A stretch of DNA of 57,192 nt from Planctomycetota bacterium (lineage in GTDB: Bacteria; Planctomycetota; Phycisphaerae; WQYP01), in assembly GCA_021790385.1 (NCBI GenBank), contig JAJYDW010000017.1, forward strand, positions 1-57,192. The letters run 5' to 3'. Shown piece after piece: positions 18,887 through 27,439 of this stretch; the first letter of the stretch is position 1; the number at the start of each line of letters is the position of its first letter. A program made the translations under genes and the position numbers. The notes beneath the pieces were generated by a model. The model was not told the DNA's origin. It ran no database searches and saw only the letters and a list, made by a program, of their open reading frames with translations.

Positions 18887-19543
18887 ATGAATACCGACAC
18901 CCCGACTTTACATGATCTGGAAATGGAACGCTGGCAGCAGCGCTACGCCGCACCGCATTACGTATACGGTACCGAACCTAATTTGTTTTTGCGGTCGTTT
19001 GCCCACTGGATTCCCGCCGGCGGGCGCGTGCTGGCCGTGGCCGATGGTGAAGGCCGCAACAGCGTGTGGCTGGCCCGCTGCGGTTACCGTGTGGACGCGT
19101 TTGACGGTTCCTCCAACGCCGTGGAAAAAGCCCGGCAACTGGCGGCCCAGCACCAGGTGCAGGTGCGGTATGCCGTGGAAAATATTCTCACCCGCCGATG
19201 GGAAAATGCCGCCTATGACGGTGTGGCAGCCATAATGATTCAGTTTCTTAAGCCCGATCAGCGCGACCGCGTGTTTAAGTTCATCCGGCACACCCTTAAG
19301 CCCGGCGGTGTTTTGCTGCTGACCGGCTATCGGCCGGAGCAAATTGCCCTTGGTACCGGCGGCCCATCGCAACCGGAGCAAATGTACACGCCGGAAATTC
19401 TGCGCCAGAGCTTTGCCGACATGGAACTGCTGCACCTGCATTCCTGCCAGGCGTACCTTGATGAAGGTGCCTGCCACCGCGGCCTTTCCGCTTTGATTGA
19501 CCTGGTGGCCCGGCGCCGTGAAGTTGCCGCGGCCGGTACCTGA
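18887..19543 (+). CDS. Class I SAM-dependent methyltransferase
   Basis: A 218-residue Rossmann-type methyltransferase of the short tellurite-resistance TehB-like group. Motif I is 'GGRVLAVADGEGRNSVWLA' with the acidic-glycine loop, motif II 'VDAFDGSS', and the region around 'AYDGVAAIMIQFLKPDQR' and 'LKPGGVLLLTGY' matches motifs IV-VI. The N-terminus 'WQQRYAAPHYVYGTEPN' is typical of this group. The substrate cannot be inferred. The start at 18887 is set by homology and by the -10 element just upstream, which predicts a leaderless transcript. The amidohydrolase gene follows at 49 nt. Confidence 0.88.
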   Translation: MNTDTPTLHDLEMERWQQRYAAPHYVYGTEPNLFLRSFAHWIPAGGRVLAVADGEGRNSVWLARCGYRVDAFDGSSNAVEKARQLAAQHQVQVRYAVENILTRRWENAAYDGVAAIMIQFLKPDQRDRVFKFIRHTLKPGGVLLLTGYRPEQIALGTGGPSQPEQMYTPEILRQSFADMELLHLHSCQAYLDEGACHRGLSALIDLVARRREVAAAGT

Positions 19544-19592
19544 AAACTGCTGCCCGGCCCGCACCAGTGGCCGGTCTTATTGGAGCGTCACT

Positions 19593-20921
19593 ATGGAAGA
19601 TATCAACCTGACTTTGGAAAATGTTGCATCCATCGTGCAACATGCCCTGTTGCACCAGCCCATTACCGACATGCACACTCATTTGTATCCGCCCACTTTT
19701 GGCACGCCGGTCCCCAATCGCACCGGCCATACGGACACCTCCGGCTTGATGCTTTGGGGAATTGACCAAACGCTGACCTACCACTACCTGGTGGCGGAAG
19801 TGTTTCGCGTGGTGCCTGCTACCCAACTGCCGTTTGAAGCCTTCTGGAAAATGACCGTAACGCAGCAGGCGGACCATATCTGGAAGACGCTTTTCGTGCA
19901 GCGCACGCCCATCAGTGAAGCCTGCCGGGGTGTACTAACGCTGCTGGAACGCCTGGGGTTGGACCCCAACGAAAAAACGCTGGATTCCTATCGCCGGTTC
20001 TTCAGCCAGCAGAATCCGGATGACTACATCAACCGCGTGATGGAACTTTCGGGCGTGAATTCCATTACCATGACCAACCCGGTTTTTGATGATAACGAAC
20101 GCCAACGCTGGCTGGGCATGGCCAACCGCGGCCCGGACGCGCGCTTCAAAGCTGTGCTGCGCATTGATCCCATTTTGCGTGATTACCCTACGGCAGCCCG
20201 GCGGCTGCACGAATGGGGCTACGCGGTTGAGCCGCAGCCCAGTGCCCAAAGCATGGCCGAAGTCCGGCGTTTTTTAGGCGAATGGCTGGATCGGCAACAG
20301 GCCATTTACATAGCTATCAGCCTGCCGCCGGAATGGACCTATCCCCTTGGTCCGGGCACCACGGATGCTGCCGCCCTCGCCGGCCAAACCATGCTGGAAC
20401 AGGCAGTGCTGCCGGTTTGCCGCCAGCGTAAACTGCCCCTGGCGATGATGATCGGTTCCCGATTACGGGTGCAGCCGCAACTCCGGGATGCCGGCGATAT
20501 GGTGGGCCGGGCGGATGTTTCGGCGGTGGTGAATTTGTGCCTGCGGCACCCGGAAAATAAATTTCTCATCACCATGCTTGCCCGCGAAAACCAGCATGAA
20601 TTGTGCGTTGCGGCCCGCAAATTCGGCAATCTGATGATTTTTGGCTGCTGGTGGTTTCTCAACAACCCCAGCCTGATTGAGGAAATTACCCGTATGCGTC
20701 TGGAACTGCTGGGCACCAGTTTTATCCCCCAGCATTCCGATGCCCGCGTGCTGGATCAGCTTCTTTACAAATGGCCCCATAGTCGGGCGTGCATTCAACG
20801 CGCCTTAACCGATAAATACCGGGACCTGCTGCACACCGGTCTGCGGCTTACCCAGTCCCAGGTACAGCGCGATGTACGCCTGCTGCTGGCCGATAATTTT
20901 AAAGATTTTCTGGCCCGGTAG
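19593..20921 (+). CDS. Glucuronate isomerase-like amidohydrolase
   Basis: A 442-residue TIM-barrel protein resembling uronate isomerases (UxaC family). It has the N-terminal metal-binding H28-x-H30 ('ITDMHTHLYPP'), a long insertion after strand 1 ('LTYHYLVAEVFR', 'HIWKTLF'), the 'RRFFSQQNPDDYINRVMELSGVNSITMTNPVFDD' region and a late 'FGNLMIFGCWWFLNNP'. UxaC interconverts glucuronate and fructuronate in hexuronate catabolism. Several planctomycete homologues are diverged and their substrates are not proven. The start at 19593 is set by TTGGAG 9 nt upstream. It probably shares a transcript with the preceding methyltransferase, and the dehydrogenase gene follows at 43 nt. Confidence 0.8.
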   Translation: MEDINLTLENVASIVQHALLHQPITDMHTHLYPPTFGTPVPNRTGHTDTSGLMLWGIDQTLTYHYLVAEVFRVVPATQLPFEAFWKMTVTQQADHIWKTLFVQRTPISEACRGVLTLLERLGLDPNEKTLDSYRRFFSQQNPDDYINRVMELSGVNSITMTNPVFDDNERQRWLGMANRGPDARFKAVLRIDPILRDYPTAARRLHEWGYAVEPQPSAQSMAEVRRFLGEWLDRQQAIYIAISLPPEWTYPLGPGTTDAAALAGQTMLEQAVLPVCRQRKLPLAMMIGSRLRVQPQLRDAGDMVGRADVSAVVNLCLRHPENKFLITMLARENQHELCVAARKFGNLMIFGCWWFLNNPSLIEEITRMRLELLGTSFIPQHSDARVLDQLLYKWPHSRACIQRALTDKYRDLLHTGLRLTQSQVQRDVRLLLADNFKDFLAR

Positions 20922-20964
20922 TTGCCAGTACAATGTGCCTGAATGACCCGGAGAAAAATTTGTT

Positions 20965-21933
20965 ATGCCCCGAATTTTATTGTCCACCACAAGTTTCCAG
21001 GATACGCCGGGCCGGCATCATCAGGTGCTGGCGGACAGTGGCTTTGATGTAGTACGTGCCCGCGGCCCGCTTACGGAAGCCCAGTTGCTGCAAATGCTCT
21101 CTGACGGTATCGGTTTCGACGGCTTGCTCAATGGGGATGATTACATCACGGCCCGCGTGATAGACACCGCCCTGCCCCGGCTTAAAGTAATTGCCAAATA
21201 TGGCATCGGCCTGGATTCCATTGATATCGCCCACGCCTCCGTCCGCCATCTGCCCGTGCTTTTCACCCCAGGTGTCAATGAAACCACCGTGGCCGAGCAT
21301 ACCATCGGTCTGATGATTGCCGTGGCCAAAAATTTCTGGTTTCATCTGCGGGCGGTTAAAGCCGGCCGGTGGGACCGCCAGACCGGTTGCGAACTATGCG
21401 GCAAAACTTTGGGGGTCATCGGGCTGGGCCGCATTTCTAAAGAAGTGGTCAAGCGCATGAGCGGCTTTGGAATGACCTGCATCGGCTGGGGCAATTATTG
21501 GGATGAGGAGTTTGCCCGGCAGTACCACCTGCAGCGCATGGCCCGCTGGGAAGACCTGCTGGCCGCCGCCGATGTGGTATCTTTGCATACCAACGCCACC
21601 CCCGCCACCCGCGGCATGATCAACGCCAAAACCCTGGCCCTGATGAAAAATGGCGCCATCCTGATCAACACGGCCCGCGGCAGCCTGGTGGTAGAAGAAG
21701 ATGTGGCCGCGGCCTGCCGCAGCGGCAAACTTCGCGGCTACGGGGCGGATGTACTGGCCACCGAACCCATGCAGCATCCGCATATCTTTGAACTGCTCGA
21801 CAATGTCATTCTTACCCCCCACATCGGCAGCCGCACCAACGAAAGCGTGCAGCGCCAGGGGCTAAGAGCGGTCAATAACCTGGTGAATTTTCTCACCGGC
21901 AAGACGGATTACATTCAAGCCAACCGGTGGTAA
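20965..21933 (+). CDS. D-2-hydroxyacid dehydrogenase (phosphoglycerate dehydrogenase-like)
   Basis: A 322-residue member of the D-isomer-specific 2-hydroxyacid dehydrogenases. The NAD motif 'LGVIGLGRISKEVV' (about 150-163) lies between the two halves of the catalytic domain. The catalytic set is an Arg in 'INTARGSLV' (about 232-240), a Glu in 'LATEPM' (about 261-266) and a His in 'ILTPHIGSRTNE' (about 283-290). Such enzymes reduce 2-keto acids or oxidise 3-phosphoglycerate. The exact substrate is not evident and there is no ACT domain as in many SerA proteins. It starts at 20965 behind GGAG. It lies downstream of the uronate isomerase-like gene, so a role in sugar-acid catabolism is plausible. 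Confidence 0.88.
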   Translation: MPRILLSTTSFQDTPGRHHQVLADSGFDVVRARGPLTEAQLLQMLSDGIGFDGLLNGDDYITARVIDTALPRLKVIAKYGIGLDSIDIAHASVRHLPVLFTPGVNETTVAEHTIGLMIAVAKNFWFHLRAVKAGRWDRQTGCELCGKTLGVIGLGRISKEVVKRMSGFGMTCIGWGNYWDEEFARQYHLQRMARWEDLLAAADVVSLHTNATPATRGMINAKTLALMKNGAILINTARGSLVVEEDVAAACRSGKLRGYGADVLATEPMQHPHIFELLDNVILTPHIGSRTNESVQRQGLRAVNNLVNFLTGKTDYIQANRW

Positions 21934-22014
21934 GAGGCCGTTCGGCGCGATAGTCCCCAGCACCTGGCTGCGCGGATTTATCGGCAAACTATTACGGCGC
22001 CGGCCCAAAACCGC

Positions 22015-23892
22015 CTACACCATCGCCTTCACCGCTCTGACGATGGCCGCAGAATCAATGCCCGCTGCCGCCATCAATTCCGCCGGCGTGCCCGAACCAG
22101 GCATGCCGGAAACGGCCAGTTTTACCACGTGCGGCAGCGCAGATTTATCCGTAGCCAAGGCCTCCAGCACGGCATCGCCGATGCCTCCTTCCGGCCAGTG
22201 ATCTTCCACCGTAATAATTCTGCCGCCGGTTTCAGCGGCCGCCTGCCGCAAGGTTGCCTTATCCACGGGTTTTACCGAATACAGGTCAATCAGCCGGACC
22301 TTGATACCGTCCTTGGCCAATTCGTCGCAGGCCTTGATGGCCTCATGCACCGTAATGCCCGCGGCCACCACGGTGAGACGATCCTGGTCGGATTTGCGCA
22401 AAACTTTGCTGCCACCGATGGTAAACGTTTCCGAGGCTTCATAAAGTACCGGCAGTTTTTCGCGCGTGGTGCGCAAATAGGAAATGCCCTTCTGCTGGGC
22501 CATCAGGCTTACCAGTTGCACGGTCTGGTTGGGGTCTGAAGGATACAGCACCGTGCTTTCAAACACCGCCCGCATCATGGCTAAATCTTCCAAGGCCATT
22601 TGCGACGGCCCATCGGCACCAATGCTTACCCCGGCGTGGGAACCGGCCAGGCGGATGGTGGCGTTGGAAATGGCCGCCATGCGAATCTGGTCAAAAGCCC
22701 GCGAAAAGAAAGCCGCAAACGTCGAGGCAAAGGCCTTCTTGCCCAGCACGCCAAAGCCCACCGTCGCTCCCAGCAATTGCTGTTCAGCAATAAACATCTC
22801 GAAAAAGCGGTTGGGATAAGCCTTTTTGAATTCATCGGCATGGGTGGAATTGGAAACTTCCGCATCCAGCACCACCATATCCGTATGTTCACCCCCCAAT
22901 GCCACCAGGGCATCGCCATACGCCTTACGGGTGGCCTCTTTGGTGCCCAAAGCATACACCGGCGTTTTTACCGCTTGCCTGGCCCACAGCTTGGCCGGGG
23001 TAGATTCATCCGGCTTGGCAACCGCAACGGTAACGTTGATGGGTGCCCCCAGCTCTGCCAGAGCTTTGGTTTGTTCGTCAATACTTAAGGCCTTGCCGTG
23101 CCAACCGTCCTTATTGGCTAAAAATGAGACTCCGTGGCCCTTTTCGGTACGTGCCACCAGACACGTGGGTTTTTCCGTTTGCCGCAGAGCTTCGGCATAG
23201 GCCTGGTCAATGGCCGCCAGATCGTGGCCGTTGACTTCAATGGCGTGCCAGCCAAACGCCCTGGCCCGGGCCGCATACGCGGCACTGTTCCAGCCCAGGT
23301 CTGTTTCGCCGCGCTGCCCCAGACGGTTCATATCCACAATGGCAATCAGGCGGTTGAGCTTGTAATGCGCGGCTTTATCAAAGGCTTCCCATACCGACCC
23401 CTCCGCCATTTCGCTGTCGCCAAGCAACACCCATATGCGATATGGCAACTGATCAATGCACTTGCCGTTCAGCGCCATACCAACGCCTATGGGCAGCCCC
23501 TGCCCCAGCGATCCGGTGGCCACATCCACCCATTGCAGAACGTGCGGGTTGGGATGGCCCTGCAGCGGACTGCCCATTTTGCGCACCTGTAGCAACTGGG
23601 CATCGGTAATCACGCCCGCCGCTTTGTACATGGAATACAGCAGCGGGCACGCATGCCCCTTGCTGAAAATAAGCCGGTCGTTATTGGGATGATGCGGATT
23701 TTGCCAGTCATACTTGAGGTACCGGCTCATCAGCACGGCCATCAGATCCGCGGCAGACATGGAAGATGTGGGATGGCCTGATCCGGCCGCGGTGGTGCAG
23801 CGGATGGAATCGATCCGCAACTGCTGGCCCAGTTGCCGCAGTGTTTCGCTGGTAATTTCCGTGGATTTTTGTACGTTGGTTTGAACTGCCAT
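22015..23892 (-). CDS. tkt: Transketolase
   Basis: A 625-residue thiamine-diphosphate enzyme. The N-terminal PP domain has 'TTAAGSGHPTSSMSAADLMAVL', 'FSKGHACPLLYSMYKAAG', the TPP motif 'GDSEMAEGSVWEAFDKAAHYKLNRLIAIVDMNRLGQ' and 'VARTEKGHGVSFLANKDGWHGKAL'. The Pyr domain follows from about 320 with 'EMFIAEQQLLGATVGFGVLGKKAF', and the C-terminal domain from about 500. It transfers two-carbon ketol units between pentose, tetrose and hexose phosphates in the pentose phosphate pathway. At 625 residues it is a little shorter than E. coli TktA and resembles the mammalian-type transketolase length. The ATG at 23892 follows AGGAG at 8 nt. It is downstream of tyrA by 164 nt and may have its own promoter. 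Confidence 0.95.
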   Translation of the reverse strand: MAVQTNVQKSTEITSETLRQLGQQLRIDSIRCTTAAGSGHPTSSMSAADLMAVLMSRYLKYDWQNPHHPNNDRLIFSKGHACPLLYSMYKAAGVITDAQLLQVRKMGSPLQGHPNPHVLQWVDVATGSLGQGLPIGVGMALNGKCIDQLPYRIWVLLGDSEMAEGSVWEAFDKAAHYKLNRLIAIVDMNRLGQRGETDLGWNSAAYAARARAFGWHAIEVNGHDLAAIDQAYAEALRQTEKPTCLVARTEKGHGVSFLANKDGWHGKALSIDEQTKALAELGAPINVTVAVAKPDESTPAKLWARQAVKTPVYALGTKEATRKAYGDALVALGGEHTDMVVLDAEVSNSTHADEFKKAYPNRFFEMFIAEQQLLGATVGFGVLGKKAFASTFAAFFSRAFDQIRMAAISNATIRLAGSHAGVSIGADGPSQMALEDLAMMRAVFESTVLYPSDPNQTVQLVSLMAQQKGISYLRTTREKLPVLYEASETFTIGGSKVLRKSDQDRLTVVAAGITVHEAIKACDELAKDGIKVRLIDLYSVKPVDKATLRQAAAETGGRIITVEDHWPEGGIGDAVLEALATDKSALPHVVKLAVSGMPGSGTPAELMAAAGIDSAAIVRAVKAMV

Positions 23893-24056
23893 GTTGAAAA
23901 CTCCTGTGTCAAAAAAACCATAGGCCCTGTTTTCTCACTCAACTTTAACGTAACTTGCTGATTCTGAAAAATGTAAGACATACATCATGATGAACCGGCC
24001 TGGACCTCGTGCCGGCCGCCGCTGGTCGTAGGTGGATCGCCCGGGCGGCGAGTGCC

Positions 24057-24950
24057 TCATCCCCCACCCTGGCGCTGCGGCAGTTGATCGCGAATGGTTT
24101 TGGCCCGCTGGAGAAATTCCCGCACTGCGGTGCGGTCCTCGTTACGGATGGCCCGCTCAAAGCCCTGCAGCAGTTGTACGAAAGTCCGAATCGACTTGCT
24201 GGCAGCCAGGTGATTGGTCACAAAAATATCGGTCCACATTTCCACATCCCCCGAAGCCACGCGCGTGGTATCCATAAACCCGCCGGCGGCAGCACGCAGC
24301 AGGTTCGCCGCATCCGCCTGGATCAGGTTGATTAATGTGGCGGCCGCGGCATGGGGTGTATGGCTGATGGCGGCTACCCATCGGTCATGGAACTGTGGTT
24401 TAACACGCAACGTTCGCATGCCCACCTGCTGCCACATCCATTCCACCCGCTGGGCCGCCAGTTCCATCCGCCCGGCTTTGCCGGCACAGATAAAACATAC
24501 CGCATTGCTGTACAGGTCCACGCGGGCAAATTCCGGGCCGCGTTTTTCCGAGCCGGCCATCGGATGGCTGCCCACAAATCGGGCTGTTCTGGGCAGCAAA
24601 TCCCTGGCCCATCGGCATACCTGCTGCTTGGTAGAGCCGACATCCGTAATAATCGTGTCCTCCGCCAATCCTTTGGCAATCGCCCGGAACAGGTCTGGAA
24701 ATACCCCGATGTTGGTGGCCAGCACAATCAGGTCACTGCGTGCTGCGGCCGCGGGATTGGTCCGGGCCACATCGATGGCCCCGCGTTTGAGGGCAATCTG
24801 CAGCGAAGGCGAACCAGCCCGGCCCACACCGATAATTTTCTCCGCCAACTGCCGCTGCTTCAGGGCCAAACCCAGCGATGTTCCCAGCAGCCCCATCCCG
24901 ATAATGGAAACGCTTTTGAACGGATCTTGTTGTACAGCATCTTTACGCAT
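24057..24950 (-). CDS. tyrA: Prephenate dehydrogenase
   Basis: A 297-residue NAD(P)-dependent dehydrogenase of tyrosine biosynthesis, converting prephenate to 4-hydroxyphenylpyruvate (or arogenate to tyrosine). The Rossmann motif is GMGLLGTSLG near 18-27. Family stretches are 'ADTIITDVGSTKQ'-like 'EDTIITDVGSTKQQV' and 'FVGSHPMAGSEKRGPEFA', whose His sits in the active site. The C-terminal part is the helical dimerisation domain. No chorismate mutase or ACT domain is attached. The start at 24950 is favoured because a -10 hexamer ends 6 nt upstream, predicting a leaderless mRNA. A longer start at 24986 lacks support. Confidence 0.92.
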   Translation of the reverse strand: MRKDAVQQDPFKSVSIIGMGLLGTSLGLALKQRQLAEKIIGVGRAGSPSLQIALKRGAIDVARTNPAAAARSDLIVLATNIGVFPDLFRAIAKGLAEDTIITDVGSTKQQVCRWARDLLPRTARFVGSHPMAGSEKRGPEFARVDLYSNAVCFICAGKAGRMELAAQRVEWMWQQVGMRTLRVKPQFHDRWVAAISHTPHAAAATLINLIQADAANLLRAAAGGFMDTTRVASGDVEMWTDIFVTNHLAASKSIRTFVQLLQGFERAIRNEDRTAVREFLQRAKTIRDQLPQRQGGG

Positions 24951-24956
24951 GCAGGA

Positions 24957-24962
24957 AGTGTA
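24957..24962 (-). promoter_or_regulatory. -10 element implying a leaderless tyrA mRNA
   Basis: Minus-strand TACACT (24957-24962) is followed by six bases TCCTGC and the ATG at 24950. The start of transcription is predicted at the A of the ATG. The -35 position reads TGGAGC, a weak match, and there is no Shine-Dalgarno sequence. Confidence 0.5.
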
Positions 24963-25051
24963 ATCGATTCCCGTGGGACGCTCCACTGCCAGCCCACTAG
25001 ACGCACCTTACCTTAGTTTATAGGTTTATGGCTGCAGCCAAATAATGGGGG

Positions 25052-25080
25052 TTGCGTTAGCGCCACGTAAATAGTATGAT
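25052..25080 (+). promoter_or_regulatory. Promoter of the ribbon-helix-helix gene
   Basis: TTGCGT (25052-25057) and TATGAT (25075-25080) with a 17-bp spacer. The predicted start near 25087 leaves a leader of about 28 nt with TTGGAGAA before the ATG at 25115. Confidence 0.55.
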
Positions 25081-25114
25081 ATAAGCCGTCCTATGTTCTA
25101 ATTGGAGAATGTAT

Positions 25115-25306
25115 ATGAACAAGCTAACCCTGAGCGTAGACAAGAAAACCGTGCAACTGGCCAAAAAAATCGCGGCCGCCAACGGCGTAAGCGTGTCCAG
25201 TATTGTCCGCGGATTTGTGCACTCGATAGGGTCTGGCCACAAGCTGCCGCCCAATGTCGCCAAGCACGTCAAGGCGGCGGCGCACAAGAGTGGTGCGAAA
25301 AAATAA
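25115..25306 (+). CDS. Small ribbon-helix-helix (antitoxin/DUF6364-like) protein
   Basis: A 63-residue basic protein. Residues 2-45 have the strand-helix-helix pattern of ribbon-helix-helix DNA-binding proteins ('NKLTLSVDKKTVQLAKKIAAANGVSVSSIVRGFV'), close to DUF6364/ParD-like antitoxins. The last 15 residues are Lys/Ala/His-rich. Such proteins dimerise, bind operator DNA through the N-terminal strand and often neutralise a toxin encoded next door. No toxin-like gene is adjacent: tyrA lies upstream on the other strand and the next gene is a fucosidase 355 nt on. It may be an orphan regulator. It has a good promoter and TTGGAGAA ribosome-binding site, so it is a real gene. Confidence 0.75.
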   Translation: MNKLTLSVDKKTVQLAKKIAAANGVSVSSIVRGFVHSIGSGHKLPPNVAKHVKAAAHKSGAKK

Positions 25307-25661
25307 AAGGTAACACATCCGCACGTGCCGCTCACGTAGCCCCATTGCACGGACAAATCAGCGGCTTTGCAATGTCCGGGTTGGTTTTTATCTAAAACCC
25401 TGGCCAATACGCAGCCGGTATCCATACGCCGCGACCGCAAAAATATCTATTTGCGAGTATGGCAAAAATATTTACTGGCCGCCGGGGCAGGGTTTTGGTC
25501 GATGGCCGCACGCCGACAAGGCCCATCTGCATATCGGTAAACAGCGTGCAACGCCGCCGGGGGGCCAAGGCACCGGCCGCAACGCTCTGCGAATGTTCAA
25601 CTCGTCTTGTCTTATTATCTGAATCGTGGAACCTTGGCTGTTTCTCGAAGAGAATTTGCGC
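25307..25661. other. Intergenic region with an extended hairpin
   Basis: This 355-nt gap has a two-part inverted repeat at 25422-25462. An outer CCATAC/GTATGG pair encloses an inner CGCAAA/TTTGCG pair. Near the right end a TATTAT at 25613-25618 lies 7 nt before a GTG at 25626 that is in frame with the fucosidase. No gene is supported. Confidence 0.4.
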
Positions 25662-27002
25662 ATGACCATGGATGCACAATCTGCGGGCGATTCCCAGGCT
25701 CGCCACGTCCCTGATAGCCGCGTGCGCTTAACCCCCGCCGCCTATGCCGATCTACGCTATGGCATGTTCATTCACTATGGGCTTTACAGCATCTTGGGGC
25801 AGGGCGAGTGGGTGCTTAATCGCCAGCGCATCGATCCAGCGGAATATCGCAGACTCGCTGCGCAATTCACCGCGGCACACTTTGACGCCGGGGCCATCTG
25901 CGAACTGGCCGTGCGGGCCGGCATGCGCTACGTGGTCTTCACCACCATGCACCATGATGGCTTTCGGCTGTACAACACGCAGTTGAGCGATTTTGGATCA
26001 CTGCATGCGGCGGCCCGACGCGACCTTACCGGAGAAATCATCGCCGCCGCCCGCAGTCGCGGCTTGCGTATCGGGTTGTATCACAGTTTGAATAACTGGA
26101 TGGACCAGCCCGATGCCGTGGCCGCTTTGGAAGACTCTACCGCCTATCAGACCTTTATTCTACGCACCCATCAGCGCCTCGCCGAACTGGTGCGGCAATA
26201 CCAGCCGATTGATGTTTTGTGGTATGACGGCTGGTGGCCCTTCAACGCCGATCAGTGGCAGGCCCGGACGATGAACCGCATGGTCCAGTCCCTTGATCCC
26301 GGCATTTTATTCAATGGCCGCAACGGATTGCCCGGTGACTTCGCCACGCCGGAGGGCCATCTTGGCGCACCCGATCCGTGGCGCCCCTGGGAAGCGTGCA
26401 TCACCCTTAACAACAGTTGGGGGTTTCACCAGGGCGATCATGATTGGAAAACGCCCGGCCAGGTGGTGGATATGCTCGCGACGGTGGCCGCGGGCGGCGG
26501 CAATCTGCTGCTCAATGTCGGACCGCGCGGCGATGGTTCGATTCCCCAGCCGACCGTGGATGTTCTGGAAGCGATCGGGCAATGGCTGGGGCGCTGCGGT
26601 GAGTGTATTTTCAATACCGACCGCTTTACGTACGGTCTGCGGCAGCGTGGGGACCATCGCGGCGATTGGTGCCATCATGGCCCGATGACCGCCCGGGGCC
26701 ACACACTCTACGTGCTGCTGCGGCGCTGGCCGGGCCGGGAACTGGTTCTGGCCGGGTTACAATGCCAGGTGCTCGGTGCCAAACTGCTGGGGGTACAGGC
26801 GGAAGGCCGTTTGCGGCCGGTACAAACAGGACAGCGCGTGGTAATCGGCGGCCTGCCGAAACATTCGCCCGATCCAGTATGTGCCGTGCTGGCCTTGGAA
26901 TGTGACCGTCCGCCGGTGATGTATTTAGGCGGCGGCATGCGTATTCCACGGGTAGACCATCCGCCATACGATCCATGTCCGTCGGATTTAGCTCATGGCT
27001 GA
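25662..27002 (+). CDS. Alpha-L-fucosidase (GH29)
   Basis: A 446-residue glycoside hydrolase family 29 enzyme. The TIM barrel begins with 'YGMFIHYGLYS' (34-43) and 'MRYVVFTTMHHDGFRLYNT' (88-106). The likely nucleophile is D189 in 'IDVLWYDGWWPF', matching the Asp of GH29 fucosidases. 'GGGNLLLNVGPRGDGSIPQPTVDVLEAIGQWL' closes the barrel, and a small C-terminal beta domain follows. It removes terminal L-fucose from oligosaccharides. No signal peptide is visible, so it may act inside the cell on imported sugars. The start at 25662 is uncertain: an in-frame GTG at 25626, 7 nt after a TATTAT, would add 12 residues and could be a leaderless start. Confidence 0.9.
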   Translation: MTMDAQSAGDSQARHVPDSRVRLTPAAYADLRYGMFIHYGLYSILGQGEWVLNRQRIDPAEYRRLAAQFTAAHFDAGAICELAVRAGMRYVVFTTMHHDGFRLYNTQLSDFGSLHAAARRDLTGEIIAAARSRGLRIGLYHSLNNWMDQPDAVAALEDSTAYQTFILRTHQRLAELVRQYQPIDVLWYDGWWPFNADQWQARTMNRMVQSLDPGILFNGRNGLPGDFATPEGHLGAPDPWRPWEACITLNNSWGFHQGDHDWKTPGQVVDMLATVAAGGGNLLLNVGPRGDGSIPQPTVDVLEAIGQWLGRCGECIFNTDRFTYGLRQRGDHRGDWCHHGPMTARGHTLYVLLRRWPGRELVLAGLQCQVLGAKLLGVQAEGRLRPVQTGQRVVIGGLPKHSPDPVCAVLALECDRPPVMYLGGGMRIPRVDHPPYDPCPSDLAHG

Positions 27003-27439
27003 TGGTCCGTTGCCATTCTTCAACGGTAGCCAGACCCATGCCACCAATACAGGCCTGGGCCAGTATTTTGGTCATTTTTCCCATCATCGCCATTTTTTAA
27101 AATCGTAACCGTTCACGGCCATGCCAACAGATCAGCGTTACGGCACTGTTGGCGTCCTCAACAGCAGGGACACCACTTGTGGTGCGGTCTTCCAGCCTGC
27201 CCGGTCGCCCTTTCGTGAACTGTTACGTCAAAGATATCGTGCATCGTGCAAATCTTGTCACGTTTTGTCGGCCAACATGTCCCCCGTATGCCGTTTGCAC
27301 GGCCCTGCCCACCGGTCGTATTCAACCCATATTGCTTGCACTGCCGGGCCGCAACCGGCGTATAATGGATAGCAGGCGGTGGATAGCCCCGGGCCGCTGC
27401 GCAGATACAGGACCGGTCCGAGCAATTGGAGACCCTATC
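27003..27439. other. Intergenic region upstream of the zinc-ribbon gene
   Basis: This 437-nt gap contains only the promoter at 27336-27366. Open frames through it lack family resemblance and ribosome-binding sites. Confidence 0.4.
27336..27366 (+). promoter_or_regulatory. Promoter of the zinc-ribbon membrane protein gene
   Basis: TTGCAC (27336-27341) and a perfect TATAAT (27361-27366), spacer 19 bp. The predicted leader is about 68 nt, ending in TTGGAG before the ATG at 27440. Confidence 0.45.

Noticed and set aside
26626..27093. A 155-codon minus-strand frame overlapping the fucosidase 3' end
   Set aside because: Mostly antisense to GH29 coding DNA, with high Arg/Pro content and no family match.
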